From Desmonostoc muscorum LEGE 12446 (lineage in GTDB: Bacteria > Cyanobacteriota > Cyanobacteriia > Cyanobacteriales > Nostocaceae), in the NCBI RefSeq assembly GCF_015207005.2, contig NZ_JADEXS020000001.1:1798001-1862000 (forward strand): a stretch of DNA of 64,000 nt, read 5' to 3'. Positions 26,404 to 34,603 of this stretch are shown here, in pieces. Numbering within the stretch: position 1 is the stretch's first letter; every line of letters begins with the position of its first letter. Made by a program: the position numbers and the translations under genes. The notes beneath the pieces were generated by a model. It made no database searches and was not told the DNA's origin. It saw only the letters and a list, made by a program, of their open reading frames with translations.

Positions 26404-27576
26404 TCAAGGATTTTGGTTAATAGAATGATAGTAATGATTAAACCATTCTTCTAAGATTTGATTCATACCCTCCAATACGACAGATGTAGGGGAGATATGC
26501 AAGGAATTAAGACACCACTGCGCTAGAGTCGTAAGTAAAGAACGTTTGATACTAGCCAGACGACGAGAGACTGTATATTGCTTAATTTGTAGCTGTTGGG
26601 CGGTTTGTTGTTGAGTCAGCCGTTGCTGATAATAAGCTTGGAGTAATTTTTGAGATGGAATATCCAACGCTGCTATAGCATCTATGAGAACTTGGTTTAA
26701 TTGTGCTTGTTGTGTTTTTCTGCTTGTAGCTTCTTCTTGAGCAATAATTTCTGTCAGTAAAGATGATGGTAAATCTGCGGATAATGTATCCAATAAATTA
26801 CCTGATGCTTGTCCATCCATAGGAGCATCCACAGACACAAACTTGGGATACAGAAAATCACGCACAGCTTTAGCACACCTACTCAGCAATGCTTCCAAAT
26901 TTTCTGGAGTCAGTTGACTCAAGCTTTGTCTATTGTAAAGCTGAGTGATTCCCTGCCATGTAGTATTATCTGGTTTACCTAACTGACGGATTGTTTGGTT
27001 ATCACTGGTGTAGAGTTCCTTAAAACATTCCCAAGCTAAGACGTAAGTATTGAGCGTTTGACTGCTAAAACCAGCATTTTCTAGGGAATTTACCAACCGC
27101 TTGCGACTAATTTTATGCAGTAAAGCCCAGTCGGTACAGATATCTGCTTCTTTTCCTAGACGTAAACAGTCCTTGAGAAACCGCTCAAAAGCATATGCAG
27201 CATAGCTTTTTAAGTTTGTAGTGTATTCAGGATTAAAATTTTTGAGAATTTTAGAAATGCAGGAAATAGCAATCTGAAAACAATCAGCAACATCATATTG
27301 ACTGCTAAAATTCACGGCTATTTTTCTCGCCACCCAATAGCAAACCTCTTGCAAATAAGCAGAAATATGTCCCACAGCAAGAGGGCTGGATTCCATTTGC
27401 CAGATTTTGTACCAGTAAAGCAACCAGAAATTTTCAGATTTTTGTTGTGGGTATTGTTCTAAGCATTTTTTGATACTTCGTTGTAGTTTGCTATCTGTTA
27501 CCCAAACGCTGAACGTATCTGCATCAAACTGCACAAACGTCGAGAAGATTTCAATAATGCCCTGTCGGGGTTGCAT
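26404..27576 (-). CDS. sigma-70-like transcription factor (cyanobacterial type)
   Basis: A 390-residue protein. The middle resembles sigma region 2 (DVADCFQIAISCISKILKNF, about 97-116; SYAAYAFERFLKDCLR, about 124-139). The C-terminal part resembles region 4: ALDIPSQKLLQAYYQQRLTQ then the helix-turn-helix QQTAQQLQIKQYTVSRRL (about 320-345). The rest is divergent and long for an ECF factor. It heads the operon with DUF1822 and the CHAT protease, so it probably controls a local regulon, possibly including the divergent secreted-protein genes. No anti-sigma gene is recognised nearby. Confidence 0.75.
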   Translation of the reverse strand: MQPRQGIIEIFSTFVQFDADTFSVWVTDSKLQRSIKKCLEQYPQQKSENFWLLYWYKIWQMESSPLAVGHISAYLQEVCYWVARKIAVNFSSQYDVADCFQIAISCISKILKNFNPEYTTNLKSYAAYAFERFLKDCLRLGKEADICTDWALLHKISRKRLVNSLENAGFSSQTLNTYVLAWECFKELYTSDNQTIRQLGKPDNTTWQGITQLYNRQSLSQLTPENLEALLSRCAKAVRDFLYPKFVSVDAPMDGQASGNLLDTLSADLPSSLLTEIIAQEEATSRKTQQAQLNQVLIDAIAALDIPSQKLLQAYYQQRLTQQQTAQQLQIKQYTVSRRLASIKRSLLTTLAQWCLNSLHISPTSVVLEGMNQILEEWFNHYYHSINQNP

Positions 27577-27958
27577 GAAAATTTTGTGAGTATAGGAAAT
27601 TTAAAGTTTACGAATTTCTACTTAATTGTAATATGCAAGATTCCGGTATTTTCCAGATTTTTTCAAAAAAATTTGCCTACTGGGTGCATAAACAGAAAAA
27701 GCCATCGTAGTAACACCCAGAAAGAAGGCTGACTGATAAAGCATCAACAAAGTGCAGTAAATCAGTTGAACCAAAATCTAGTAAGTCCGTTAAGTCAACA
27801 ATGCTTGGTTCGTAGTCAGCGCTAAAGCGCTCAAGCCAAGGACTAAAGTCCTCTCTACGAGACGCTGTTCGCGTTCACTACGAACTTACTTATTCATCCA
27901 TCAAAGTTGGTCTGGTGGACTACTAGCTAAAAATTTAGATTTACAAGGAAAAACAAAG
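27577..27958. other. divergent promoter region with hairpin repeat
   Basis: About 380 bases between the sigma-like operon (minus) and the RTX gene (plus). A repeat with arms GTTCGTAGT and ACTACGAAC (about 27809-27886) encloses smaller inverted pairs (AGCGCTAAAGCGCT, GGACTAAAGTCC), common cyanobacterial dispersed motifs. The RTX gene has AAGGAAAAACAA just before its ATG. This is the likely site for both promoters; no operator is obvious. Confidence 0.5.
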
Positions 27959-29182
27959 ATGGCTACTATTTGGAACGATGTAATCAATGGAACTAATGGT
28001 GCAGACATCATTGACGGTCTCACAGGAAGTGACAGTATCTATGGCTATAACGGTGCTGACACTATCTACGCTGGCCCTGTAAGTCCTGTTCTTGGTTTTT
28101 CTGATAATGATTATGTTTCAGGTGGTGGGGGTAATGACATTATTTTTGGCGGTTACGGTAACGATACCCTTGATGGCTGGACAGATAATGATTACGTCTA
28201 TGGTGAAGCAGGTAACGATGTTGTCTATGGTTGGACAGGTAATGATTACCTCTCTGGTGGTAGCGGGGATGACAAACTCTACGGCGAAGCTGACAACGAC
28301 ACCCTTTATGGTGGGAGTGGTAACGACATTTTAGATGGTGGTTCTGGTGCAGACAAAATGTATGGTGGTACAGGCAATGACACCTACTATGTAAATACTG
28401 CCTTAGATTTAGTGACCGAGTACGTATCCGAGGGTACTGATACCGTCAACTCTTCTATTAGCTATACTCTTGGCGCAAATGTTGAAAACCTAACTCTGAC
28501 AGGTAGTGCAGCTATCAATGGTACAGGTAACAACTTGAACAACATCATCAAGGGTAACAGTGCTAACAACTCCATCTATGCTGAAGGTGGCAATGATATT
28601 GTCTACGCTGGCGCTGGGAATGACTACGCAGATGGCTGGACAGGTAATGATTCCGTCTATGGTGAAGCCGGTAACGATGTTCTTTATGGTTGGACGGGTA
28701 ACGACTACCTCGATGGTGGTGATGGCAATGACTACCTTTACGGCGAAGCTGGCAACGATAACCTAGATGGCTGGGTAGGCGATGATTATGTTTCTGGTGG
28801 AGATGGTACTGATATTCTCTATGGTTGGACTGGTAACGACAAACTCTACGGTGGTAATGAAAATGACAAACTTTACGGTGAAGCCGGTAATGATTGTTTA
28901 GTTGGCGGTTTTGGTAATGATACCCTCTGGGGTGGTACAGGTGCAGATCATTTCGCCTTCAATTCTAAGTTTGAAGGTGTAGACACCATTAAGGACTTCA
29001 AGTGGAGTGAAGGCGACAAAATTTGTCTTGGCTCATCCTTTGGCGCAACCTCTACTAGCCAGTTTTCTTATAACAGCGCTACTGGTGCGTTATCTTACCA
29101 CGGTACTGTATTTGCCATTCTGGAAAACAAACCTGCTGGTTTTTCAACTTCTCTCGATATCGAACTCAACTGTAATTGTTAA
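27959..29182 (+). CDS. RTX-type calcium-binding repeat protein
   Basis: A 407-residue acidic protein made mostly of GGxGxDxUx-type nonapeptides ([28 protein letters not shown]), which form Ca2+-binding beta-rolls in type I-secreted proteins. Many repeats carry an unusual Trp (GWTGNDY). A block around residues 75-110 recurs around 220-255, showing internal duplication. A non-repeat segment ([29 protein letters not shown]) is the haemolysin-associated domain. No N-terminal signal, as expected for type I export. It ends in LNCNC, unusual for this nearly Cys-free family. A strong terminator follows. Confidence 0.88.
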   Translation: MATIWNDVINGTNGADIIDGLTGSDSIYGYNGADTIYAGPVSPVLGFSDNDYVSGGGGNDIIFGGYGNDTLDGWTDNDYVYGEAGNDVVYGWTGNDYLSGGSGDDKLYGEADNDTLYGGSGNDILDGGSGADKMYGGTGNDTYYVNTALDLVTEYVSEGTDTVNSSISYTLGANVENLTLTGSAAINGTGNNLNNIIKGNSANNSIYAEGGNDIVYAGAGNDYADGWTGNDSVYGEAGNDVLYGWTGNDYLDGGDGNDYLYGEAGNDNLDGWVGDDYVSGGDGTDILYGWTGNDKLYGGNENDKLYGEAGNDCLVGGFGNDTLWGGTGADHFAFNSKFEGVDTIKDFKWSEGDKICLGSSFGATSTSQFSYNSATGALSYHGTVFAILENKPAGFSTSLDIELNCNC

Positions 29183-29197
29183 TTAGCTTGATAAGTG

Positions 29198-29226
29198 AGG
29201 GGTGCTTTCTTTGCACCCCTTTACTA
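29198..29226 (+). terminator. rho-independent terminator of the RTX gene
   Basis: An 8-bp perfect stem (AGGGGTGC/GCACCCCT) with a 7-nt loop followed by TTACTACTTT, 15 bases past the RTX stop codon. Confidence 0.8.
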
Positions 29227-29516
29227 CTTTGTGGAAACTTACACTCCTCTGAACTTAAGAAGTTGCACAATCGTTCATAATTAACTTAAATTTTTCATAA
29301 AGACATCATATAGATATGATAAAAATAAGGTAATTTGTAGTTTCGTTGTGGTTTAATTTTAAATCATTAAACTACAAAAAATCTCTAATTAAATTCACAT
29401 AACATTAAGAGGTAAAATTATTAAACATTTTAAATTAAATTAATTACTTCCATTTAATAATGGATCAACAAGCAATTTAAATAAATTTAATTAATACAAT
29501 TACTGGAGAAACCCTA
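29227..29516. other. AT-rich promoter region of secreted paralogue A
   Basis: About 290 bases, strongly AT-rich, with no repeats recognised. TGGAGAAACC lies about six bases before the ATG at 29517 and gives a good ribosome-binding site; the second paralogue has nearly the same leader. Confidence 0.5.
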
Positions 29517-30296
29517 ATGAAATCAATGATGGCTTTAGCTGCGGCTACTGTGATTGTGACATCAGCATTTATGCAACCTGCGGCATCTCAAACAATAAGG
29601 AAAGGCAACAGCTTTTCGCTAATGGGGGGAGATGGAACACCCGTAGTGGAACAATTCACTTTAGTAGATACAGATAAAAATGGAAATGCCATAAAGGAAA
29701 CTGAGGAGACTAAGAAGATTGAACCTCCTGATTTGCTAAGTTTTTTTCCCAGAGCAATAGAAAATTATAAACAAGGTAGTTTGGGACGAGCTTGCTCTCC
29801 TGATATCGATATACAAGCAGAGATTTGTAATTCTTATTCTTCTATCCTTGGAGGATATTACGTTGATTCTTCTGGCTTTGTCATTATAGATTATAACGAT
29901 AATTCAGGTATTATTCCATTTGATGGAGATTTAAAAGCTGAATTAATTGTTAATGATCCTTTATTTGGAGGTAGAAATACTATAGCTTATACTATTTTTA
30001 AAGTAGGAGAGGTTCAGCCTGTTCAACGTTATAGATTAGATTTCTCTGCTTTTAATTTTTCTCAAGAGAGAGCTATTAACGATTTGACATATATATTGCA
30101 ACAGAATTTGTTTAGTGAAGCCAGAAGCGTCGTTAGTGTTGGAGGTATTGAACAGATAGGATATGGTGTTTCGTTACACAACAGTTTTGAAGAAGAGATA
30201 AAAACTGTTCCGGAATCCTCAGCCACAACTGCCCTGCTTTCATTAGGAGTGTTGGGAGCAATTTTAGTACTAAAAAATAAAATAATATCAATCTGA
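29517..30296 (+). CDS. secreted PEP-CTERM-like protein A
   Basis: A 259-residue protein with a signal peptide (MALAAATVIVTSAFMQPAASQ) and a C-terminal sorting-like tripartite tail: VPESSATT, a hydrophobic segment LLSLGVLGAILVL, then KNK. This resembles PEP-CTERM signals handled by exosortases, though with PES in place of PEP. The middle is of unknown function, with FDGDLKAELIVNDP and EVQPVQRYRLDFS shared with the next gene. It is one of two tandem paralogues between an RTX gene and a two-partner-secretion exoprotein. No exosortase is in the window. Confidence 0.7.
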   Translation: MKSMMALAAATVIVTSAFMQPAASQTIRKGNSFSLMGGDGTPVVEQFTLVDTDKNGNAIKETEETKKIEPPDLLSFFPRAIENYKQGSLGRACSPDIDIQAEICNSYSSILGGYYVDSSGFVIIDYNDNSGIIPFDGDLKAELIVNDPLFGGRNTIAYTIFKVGEVQPVQRYRLDFSAFNFSQERAINDLTYILQQNLFSEARSVVSVGGIEQIGYGVSLHNSFEEEIKTVPESSATTALLSLGVLGAILVLKNKIISI

Positions 30297-30500
30297 AATA
30301 TAAGATTACTTATTATAGCCAGTGTATAATTAAATAATTGCCCTGGCTGATTATTGATAGCTGTTTTACTTAAGTGCCGATACAAGTGCCAATAAAATTT
30401 GGGATGAATTAGTAGTTAGCAAAGACTAATGACTAAATAACTATTACCCATGATTAGGATTTAAATCTATTTAATCAGCAGAAATATTGGAGAACCCCTA

Positions 30501-31250
30501 ATGAAATCAATGATGGCTTTAGCTGCGGCTACTGTGATTGTGACATCAGCATTTATGCAACCTGCGGTATCTCAAATAATCAGGAAAGGCAACGGCTTTT
30601 CGCTAATGGGGGGAGACGAAAGTTCTGTAACATCTCAATTTAATTTAGTAGACAAAGATAGAGATGGTAACACTATAGGTGATACTTATACTTTTTTTGG
30701 TAATATAGGTTTTTTCCCAAAAGCGATAGAAAATTATAAACAAGGTCTTCTAGCACGCCCTTGTCTGATTTATGATACCGACGTCCCAATTTGTACTTCT
30801 GGCTTGGATAACGGAAGATACAAAGTTGATGATTCTGGATTTCTGATTCTTATAGAAGAATATGATCCCGATCCTCCTATTATTCCATTTGATGGTGATT
30901 TAAAGGCTGAATTGATTGTTAATGATCCTTTCTTTGAAGGTAGAGATACTATAGCTTATAGTATTTTCAAATTAGGAGAAGTAGAGCCTGTTCAACGTTA
31001 TAGATTAGACTTCTCTAATTTAGGGTTTAATAAAGACCAAGCTCTTAATGATTTTTCATATATTTTTGAACAAGATTTATTGAGTAAAGTCAGACTCTTC
31101 TCTGAAGATACAATAGTAACAGGAAGGATTCTTCTACAAAATCGTTTTGAAGAAGACCTAACAAGGATACCTGAATCTCAAACAACAACTAGTTTGCTTG
31201 CATTAGGCATTTTGGGAGCAATTTACGCAGTAAAACATCATAAAAAGTAA
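30501..31250 (+). CDS. secreted PEP-CTERM-like protein B (paralogue of A)
   Basis: A 249-residue paralogue of the preceding gene. The first 20 or more codons, covering the signal peptide, are almost identical at DNA level, and FDGDLKAELIVNDP plus VQRYRLDFSN are kept. The central region (residues 40-110) has diverged strongly. It ends with IPESQTTTSLLALGILGAIYAVKHHKK-type tail: PES, a hydrophobic helix and a basic end. The ribosome-binding site TTGGAGAACC matches its neighbour. Function unknown; it is probably surface-anchored or processed. Confidence 0.7.
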   Translation: MKSMMALAAATVIVTSAFMQPAVSQIIRKGNGFSLMGGDESSVTSQFNLVDKDRDGNTIGDTYTFFGNIGFFPKAIENYKQGLLARPCLIYDTDVPICTSGLDNGRYKVDDSGFLILIEEYDPDPPIIPFDGDLKAELIVNDPFFEGRDTIAYSIFKLGEVEPVQRYRLDFSNLGFNKDQALNDFSYIFEQDLLSKVRLFSEDTIVTGRILLQNRFEEDLTRIPESQTTTSLLALGILGAIYAVKHHKK

Positions 31251-31414
31251 TACAGTTTTAGGAAATAAAATTCTTGCTTACATAGCAAAAACTTAACTGT
31301 GTGGATGGATTGAAAATGTTTTTTATATGTTCATGTAAGAAAGAGATATTTTTTAGGGTTTGTTGTTGCTGAATTTAACCTACTCATTTAATAATCTCTA
31401 GATTAAAGACATTG

Positions 31415-34252
31415 ATGACTAATATGAGAATATTAAACCATTCTCTAAATTTTAAAAAATGGAATTCTTCTAAATTAAAGAAGACTATAATTATGAATTA
31501 TTTATTGATTTTTTTATGTATATTCAGTGGAATAATTCCATGCTATTTATTTGCTACTACACCAGCTGTGGCGCAAATAATTCCAGATCAAACTTTACCT
31601 AATAACTCTATCGTTCCACTAAATTGTACAAATTGTGAAATTATCGGTGGAACGATAGTTGGCAAGAACCTATTTCATAGCTTTGAGATATTTTCTATTC
31701 CTACAAATGGCGTTGCCTATTTCCAAAACACCGCCAATATTCAGAACATTATTAGCCGTGTTACAGGCCAATCTCCGTCAATAATAGATGGATTAATTCG
31801 CACTGATGCAGCTAACCTATTTTTCATTAATCCTAATGGAATTATTTTTGGCCCCAACGCCTTGCTTAATGTTAGTGGTTCCTTTATTGCCAGTACAGCT
31901 AATAAAATAAAATTTGTTGATGGAACTGAATTTTTAGCCGCACCAACTCAAGTTAATCCTCTACTGACTATCAGTGTGCCTGTAGGTTTAGGTTTTGGTG
32001 AAGTGCCAGGGAAAATTATTAATCAAGCTAATACACTAGACTCATTTTACTATCCTCTTGGTCTGCAAGTATCCTCAGCTAAAACCTTAGGACTTATTGG
32101 TGGCGAAGTAGCCTTAGAGGGAGGCTTTTTAACAACACCAGGAGGAAGAATTGAGTTAGGTAGTGTCTCAGGTAACAGTTTTGTCAACCTAACACCTATA
32201 GATAAAGGTTGGATGTTAGGTTACGAGGGTGTGCAAAATTTTCAAGATATCATGCTGTCTCAAGCAGCCTATGCTGGTTCCAGTGATTTTCTCGGTGCTG
32301 ATGTTCAAATCCAGGGAAGGCGCATTACCATAACTCAAAGTAGTCAAGTGAATTCCATAGCTCGAACTGGCGGAGAATCAGGTAATTTTAAGATACGTGC
32401 TTTGGAGGAATTAGAATTACTAGGGACATTAGAAGATTTCTTACCAACAGGTATATTCAATCAAGTTGAAGGGGAAGTTACAGGCGAAGGAAAGACTCTC
32501 ACTATTGAAACTAGGCGTTTAGTTGTGCAAGGCGGCGCACAAGTTTCAACTACTACTTACGGCATAGACAGAGGAGTAGATTTGTCAATAAAAGCTTCAG
32601 AGTCTATTGAACTGTCAGGAATCTCAAACTCACCTTTTTTGGAGGAGGTTATACCAAGTGGTTTATTTGCCAGAGTAGAACAAACAGCTATAGGTAATGG
32701 TGGAGTATTAGCAATTGAGACTGGAAAGCTGCTGGTTCAAGGAGGGGCACAGGTGTCAACTGATACTTTTGGCGCAGGTAATGCTGGAGAATTGAGGGTT
32801 ATAGCATTTGAGTCAGTAACAGTTGAAGGGAGGACACCAGATGGCTTAAAAGGTAGTGGTTTGTTTGCTCAAGTTAGTGAAGGCGCTACAGGTAACGGTG
32901 GCAATTTAATTATTAACACTCAAAAGTTAAATGTTTTGGGTGGAGCGCAAATTTCCACATCTGCACGCAGTGGCGGAAAAGGAGGAACTTTAACTATCAA
33001 TGCTGCTGATTCTATTATCTTGAGTGGAACTGCACTCATAGCCAAAGCAACACCAGATGATAAAAATAGAAGTAACATCCTCGTTTCTGCTGAACCAGAA
33101 GCTACCCGCGATGCTGGAGAGTTAAACATTACTACCAATACTCTGACTGTCGAAAATGGAGCCAGAATATCAGCAGACAATTTCGGTTCCAGTCAGGGAG
33201 GTACTGCCACAATAAACGTGAGACAATTGCTAATTCGCAATGGCGGGGAAGTCAGAGCCGGCTCATTTAGTGATGGCTCAGGCGGAACTTTGACTGTCAA
33301 TGCTACTGAGTCTGTAGATGTGATTGGTACTGGAACCATTGGCGGTGAAGAAATACCCAGTACGTTATTTTCCGAAGCTCAAGGAAGCGGTAGAGCTGGA
33401 AGTTTATTTGTCAACACACCAATTTTGAATGTCCGTGAGGGAGGAGAAGTCACCGTCAGCGCCACAGGTACTGGTGCAGCAGGGAACTTAACTGCAAACG
33501 CCAACACTATTCGCCTCAACCAAGGAAAACTCACCGCAGAAACCAATGCTGGTGAAGGTGCAAATATCAGGTTAGAAAACCTAGAATTTTTAGCGTTGCA
33601 AAATCAAAGTCTGATTTCTGCCCAAGCTTTCAATGATGCTAGTGGAGGTAACATTAGCATTAACGCACCTGATGGCTTTGTTGTTGGTTCTTTCAATCAA
33701 AATAATGATATTGTCGCTAATGCTTTTCAAGGAAAAGGTGGCAATATTAATATTAATGCTCAAAGTATTTTTGGTTTAGCACAACGCCCATCAACGCCGC
33801 TAAATAACACTAATGATATTGACGCTAGTTCTCAGTTTGGTTTAACAGGTACAGTCACAATTAATACGCCTGATGTAGACCCCAGTCGCGGCTTAGTAGA
33901 GTTACCTAGCAATTTTACTGATGCGTCACAACAAATTGTCTCTAGTTGTAATCCCGGAAGTTCCGCTAGACGTAGTTCTTTTACCCTCACAGGACGGGGA
34001 GGAATTGCCCGCAGTCCGATGGAACCATTTCAAGGTGAAGTATCTACAGCACGATGGATAACATTAGATACGATAAATACTCGTCAAAACAATAATGTAA
34101 TTAATGAAACTCCTCAATCTCCCACACCGGAAATAGTCGAAGCCCAAGGCTGGATTGTCGATAAAAATGGTACTGTATCTCTAGTAGCTGAAGTCCCAAA
34201 TATTACGCCGAGTGGTTTGTCTGTTTCTAGTCGTGTTTGCTCGGTCAAGTAA
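31415..34252 (+). CDS. filamentous haemagglutinin-type (TpsA) exoprotein
   Basis: A protein of about 945 residues with an extended signal region (MNYLLIFLCIFSGIIPCYLF, ending PAVAQ) and the two-partner-secretion N-terminal domain. The latter shows GGTIVGKNLFHSFEIFSIP, NIISRVTG, and the NLFFINPNGIIFGPNA signature. The rest is beta-helical repeat (NGGxLxI, LxVQGGAQVST). Such exoproteins are exported by an Omp85-like TpsB pore and act in adhesion, competition or matrix; no TpsB gene is in the window. The start could be TTG 31412, ATG 31415 or ATG 31493; the last still leaves a normal signal peptide. Confidence 0.9.
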   Translation: MTNMRILNHSLNFKKWNSSKLKKTIIMNYLLIFLCIFSGIIPCYLFATTPAVAQIIPDQTLPNNSIVPLNCTNCEIIGGTIVGKNLFHSFEIFSIPTNGVAYFQNTANIQNIISRVTGQSPSIIDGLIRTDAANLFFINPNGIIFGPNALLNVSGSFIASTANKIKFVDGTEFLAAPTQVNPLLTISVPVGLGFGEVPGKIINQANTLDSFYYPLGLQVSSAKTLGLIGGEVALEGGFLTTPGGRIELGSVSGNSFVNLTPIDKGWMLGYEGVQNFQDIMLSQAAYAGSSDFLGADVQIQGRRITITQSSQVNSIARTGGESGNFKIRALEELELLGTLEDFLPTGIFNQVEGEVTGEGKTLTIETRRLVVQGGAQVSTTTYGIDRGVDLSIKASESIELSGISNSPFLEEVIPSGLFARVEQTAIGNGGVLAIETGKLLVQGGAQVSTDTFGAGNAGELRVIAFESVTVEGRTPDGLKGSGLFAQVSEGATGNGGNLIINTQKLNVLGGAQISTSARSGGKGGTLTINAADSIILSGTALIAKATPDDKNRSNILVSAEPEATRDAGELNITTNTLTVENGARISADNFGSSQGGTATINVRQLLIRNGGEVRAGSFSDGSGGTLTVNATESVDVIGTGTIGGEEIPSTLFSEAQGSGRAGSLFVNTPILNVREGGEVTVSATGTGAAGNLTANANTIRLNQGKLTAETNAGEGANIRLENLEFLALQNQSLISAQAFNDASGGNISINAPDGFVVGSFNQNNDIVANAFQGKGGNININAQSIFGLAQRPSTPLNNTNDIDASSQFGLTGTVTINTPDVDPSRGLVELPSNFTDASQQIVSSCNPGSSARRSSFTLTGRGGIARSPMEPFQGEVSTARWITLDTINTRQNNNVINETPQSPTPEIVEAQGWIVDKNGTVSLVAEVPNITPSGLSVSSRVCSVK

Positions 34253-34308
34253 TAGCAGACGAAGAAGCAACAGTTAATTTCATTATCTGATAGTTAACTA
34301 AGGGAGTT

Positions 34309-34571
34309 AGAGGTTGTTTGAAAAGTGGTATGTGATTTTAATCGAATTATTACCCCCCTTAATCCCCCCTTATAAAGGGGGGAAACAAGAAAATCTGGTT
34401 CCCTCCCCTTTATAAAGCTACGGTGTACACACAAGTCGAATTACCCCCCTTAATCCCCCCGATGCATTGGGGGGAAACCGTAAAATCTTGTTCCCTCCCC
34501 TTTATAAGGGGAGGGTTAGGGTGGGGTAAAAAATATTTGATACATCAATTATGACTTTTAAAACATCTTCT
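34309..34571. repeat. MITE-like element, family agaggatgtttgaaaagt (copy 1)
   Basis: Ends AGAGGTTGTTTGAAAAGT and, inverted, AGAAGATGTTTTAAAAGT. The interior has CCCCCCTTAATCCCCCC tracts with inverse GGGGAGGGTTAGGGTGGGG, giving long hairpins. A related element is at 44488-44664. It separates the TpsA gene from the CHAT-CHASE2 gene and ends about 30 bases before the latter's start. Confidence 0.7.
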
Positions 34572-34603
34572 GAGAAAAATTTGCCATATCTGGAGTACTG
34601 ACG

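Noticed and set aside
29227..29516. Possible riboswitch or small RNA before the PEP-CTERM-like gene
   Set aside because: Only AT-rich sequence is seen; no conserved stem pattern that I can name.
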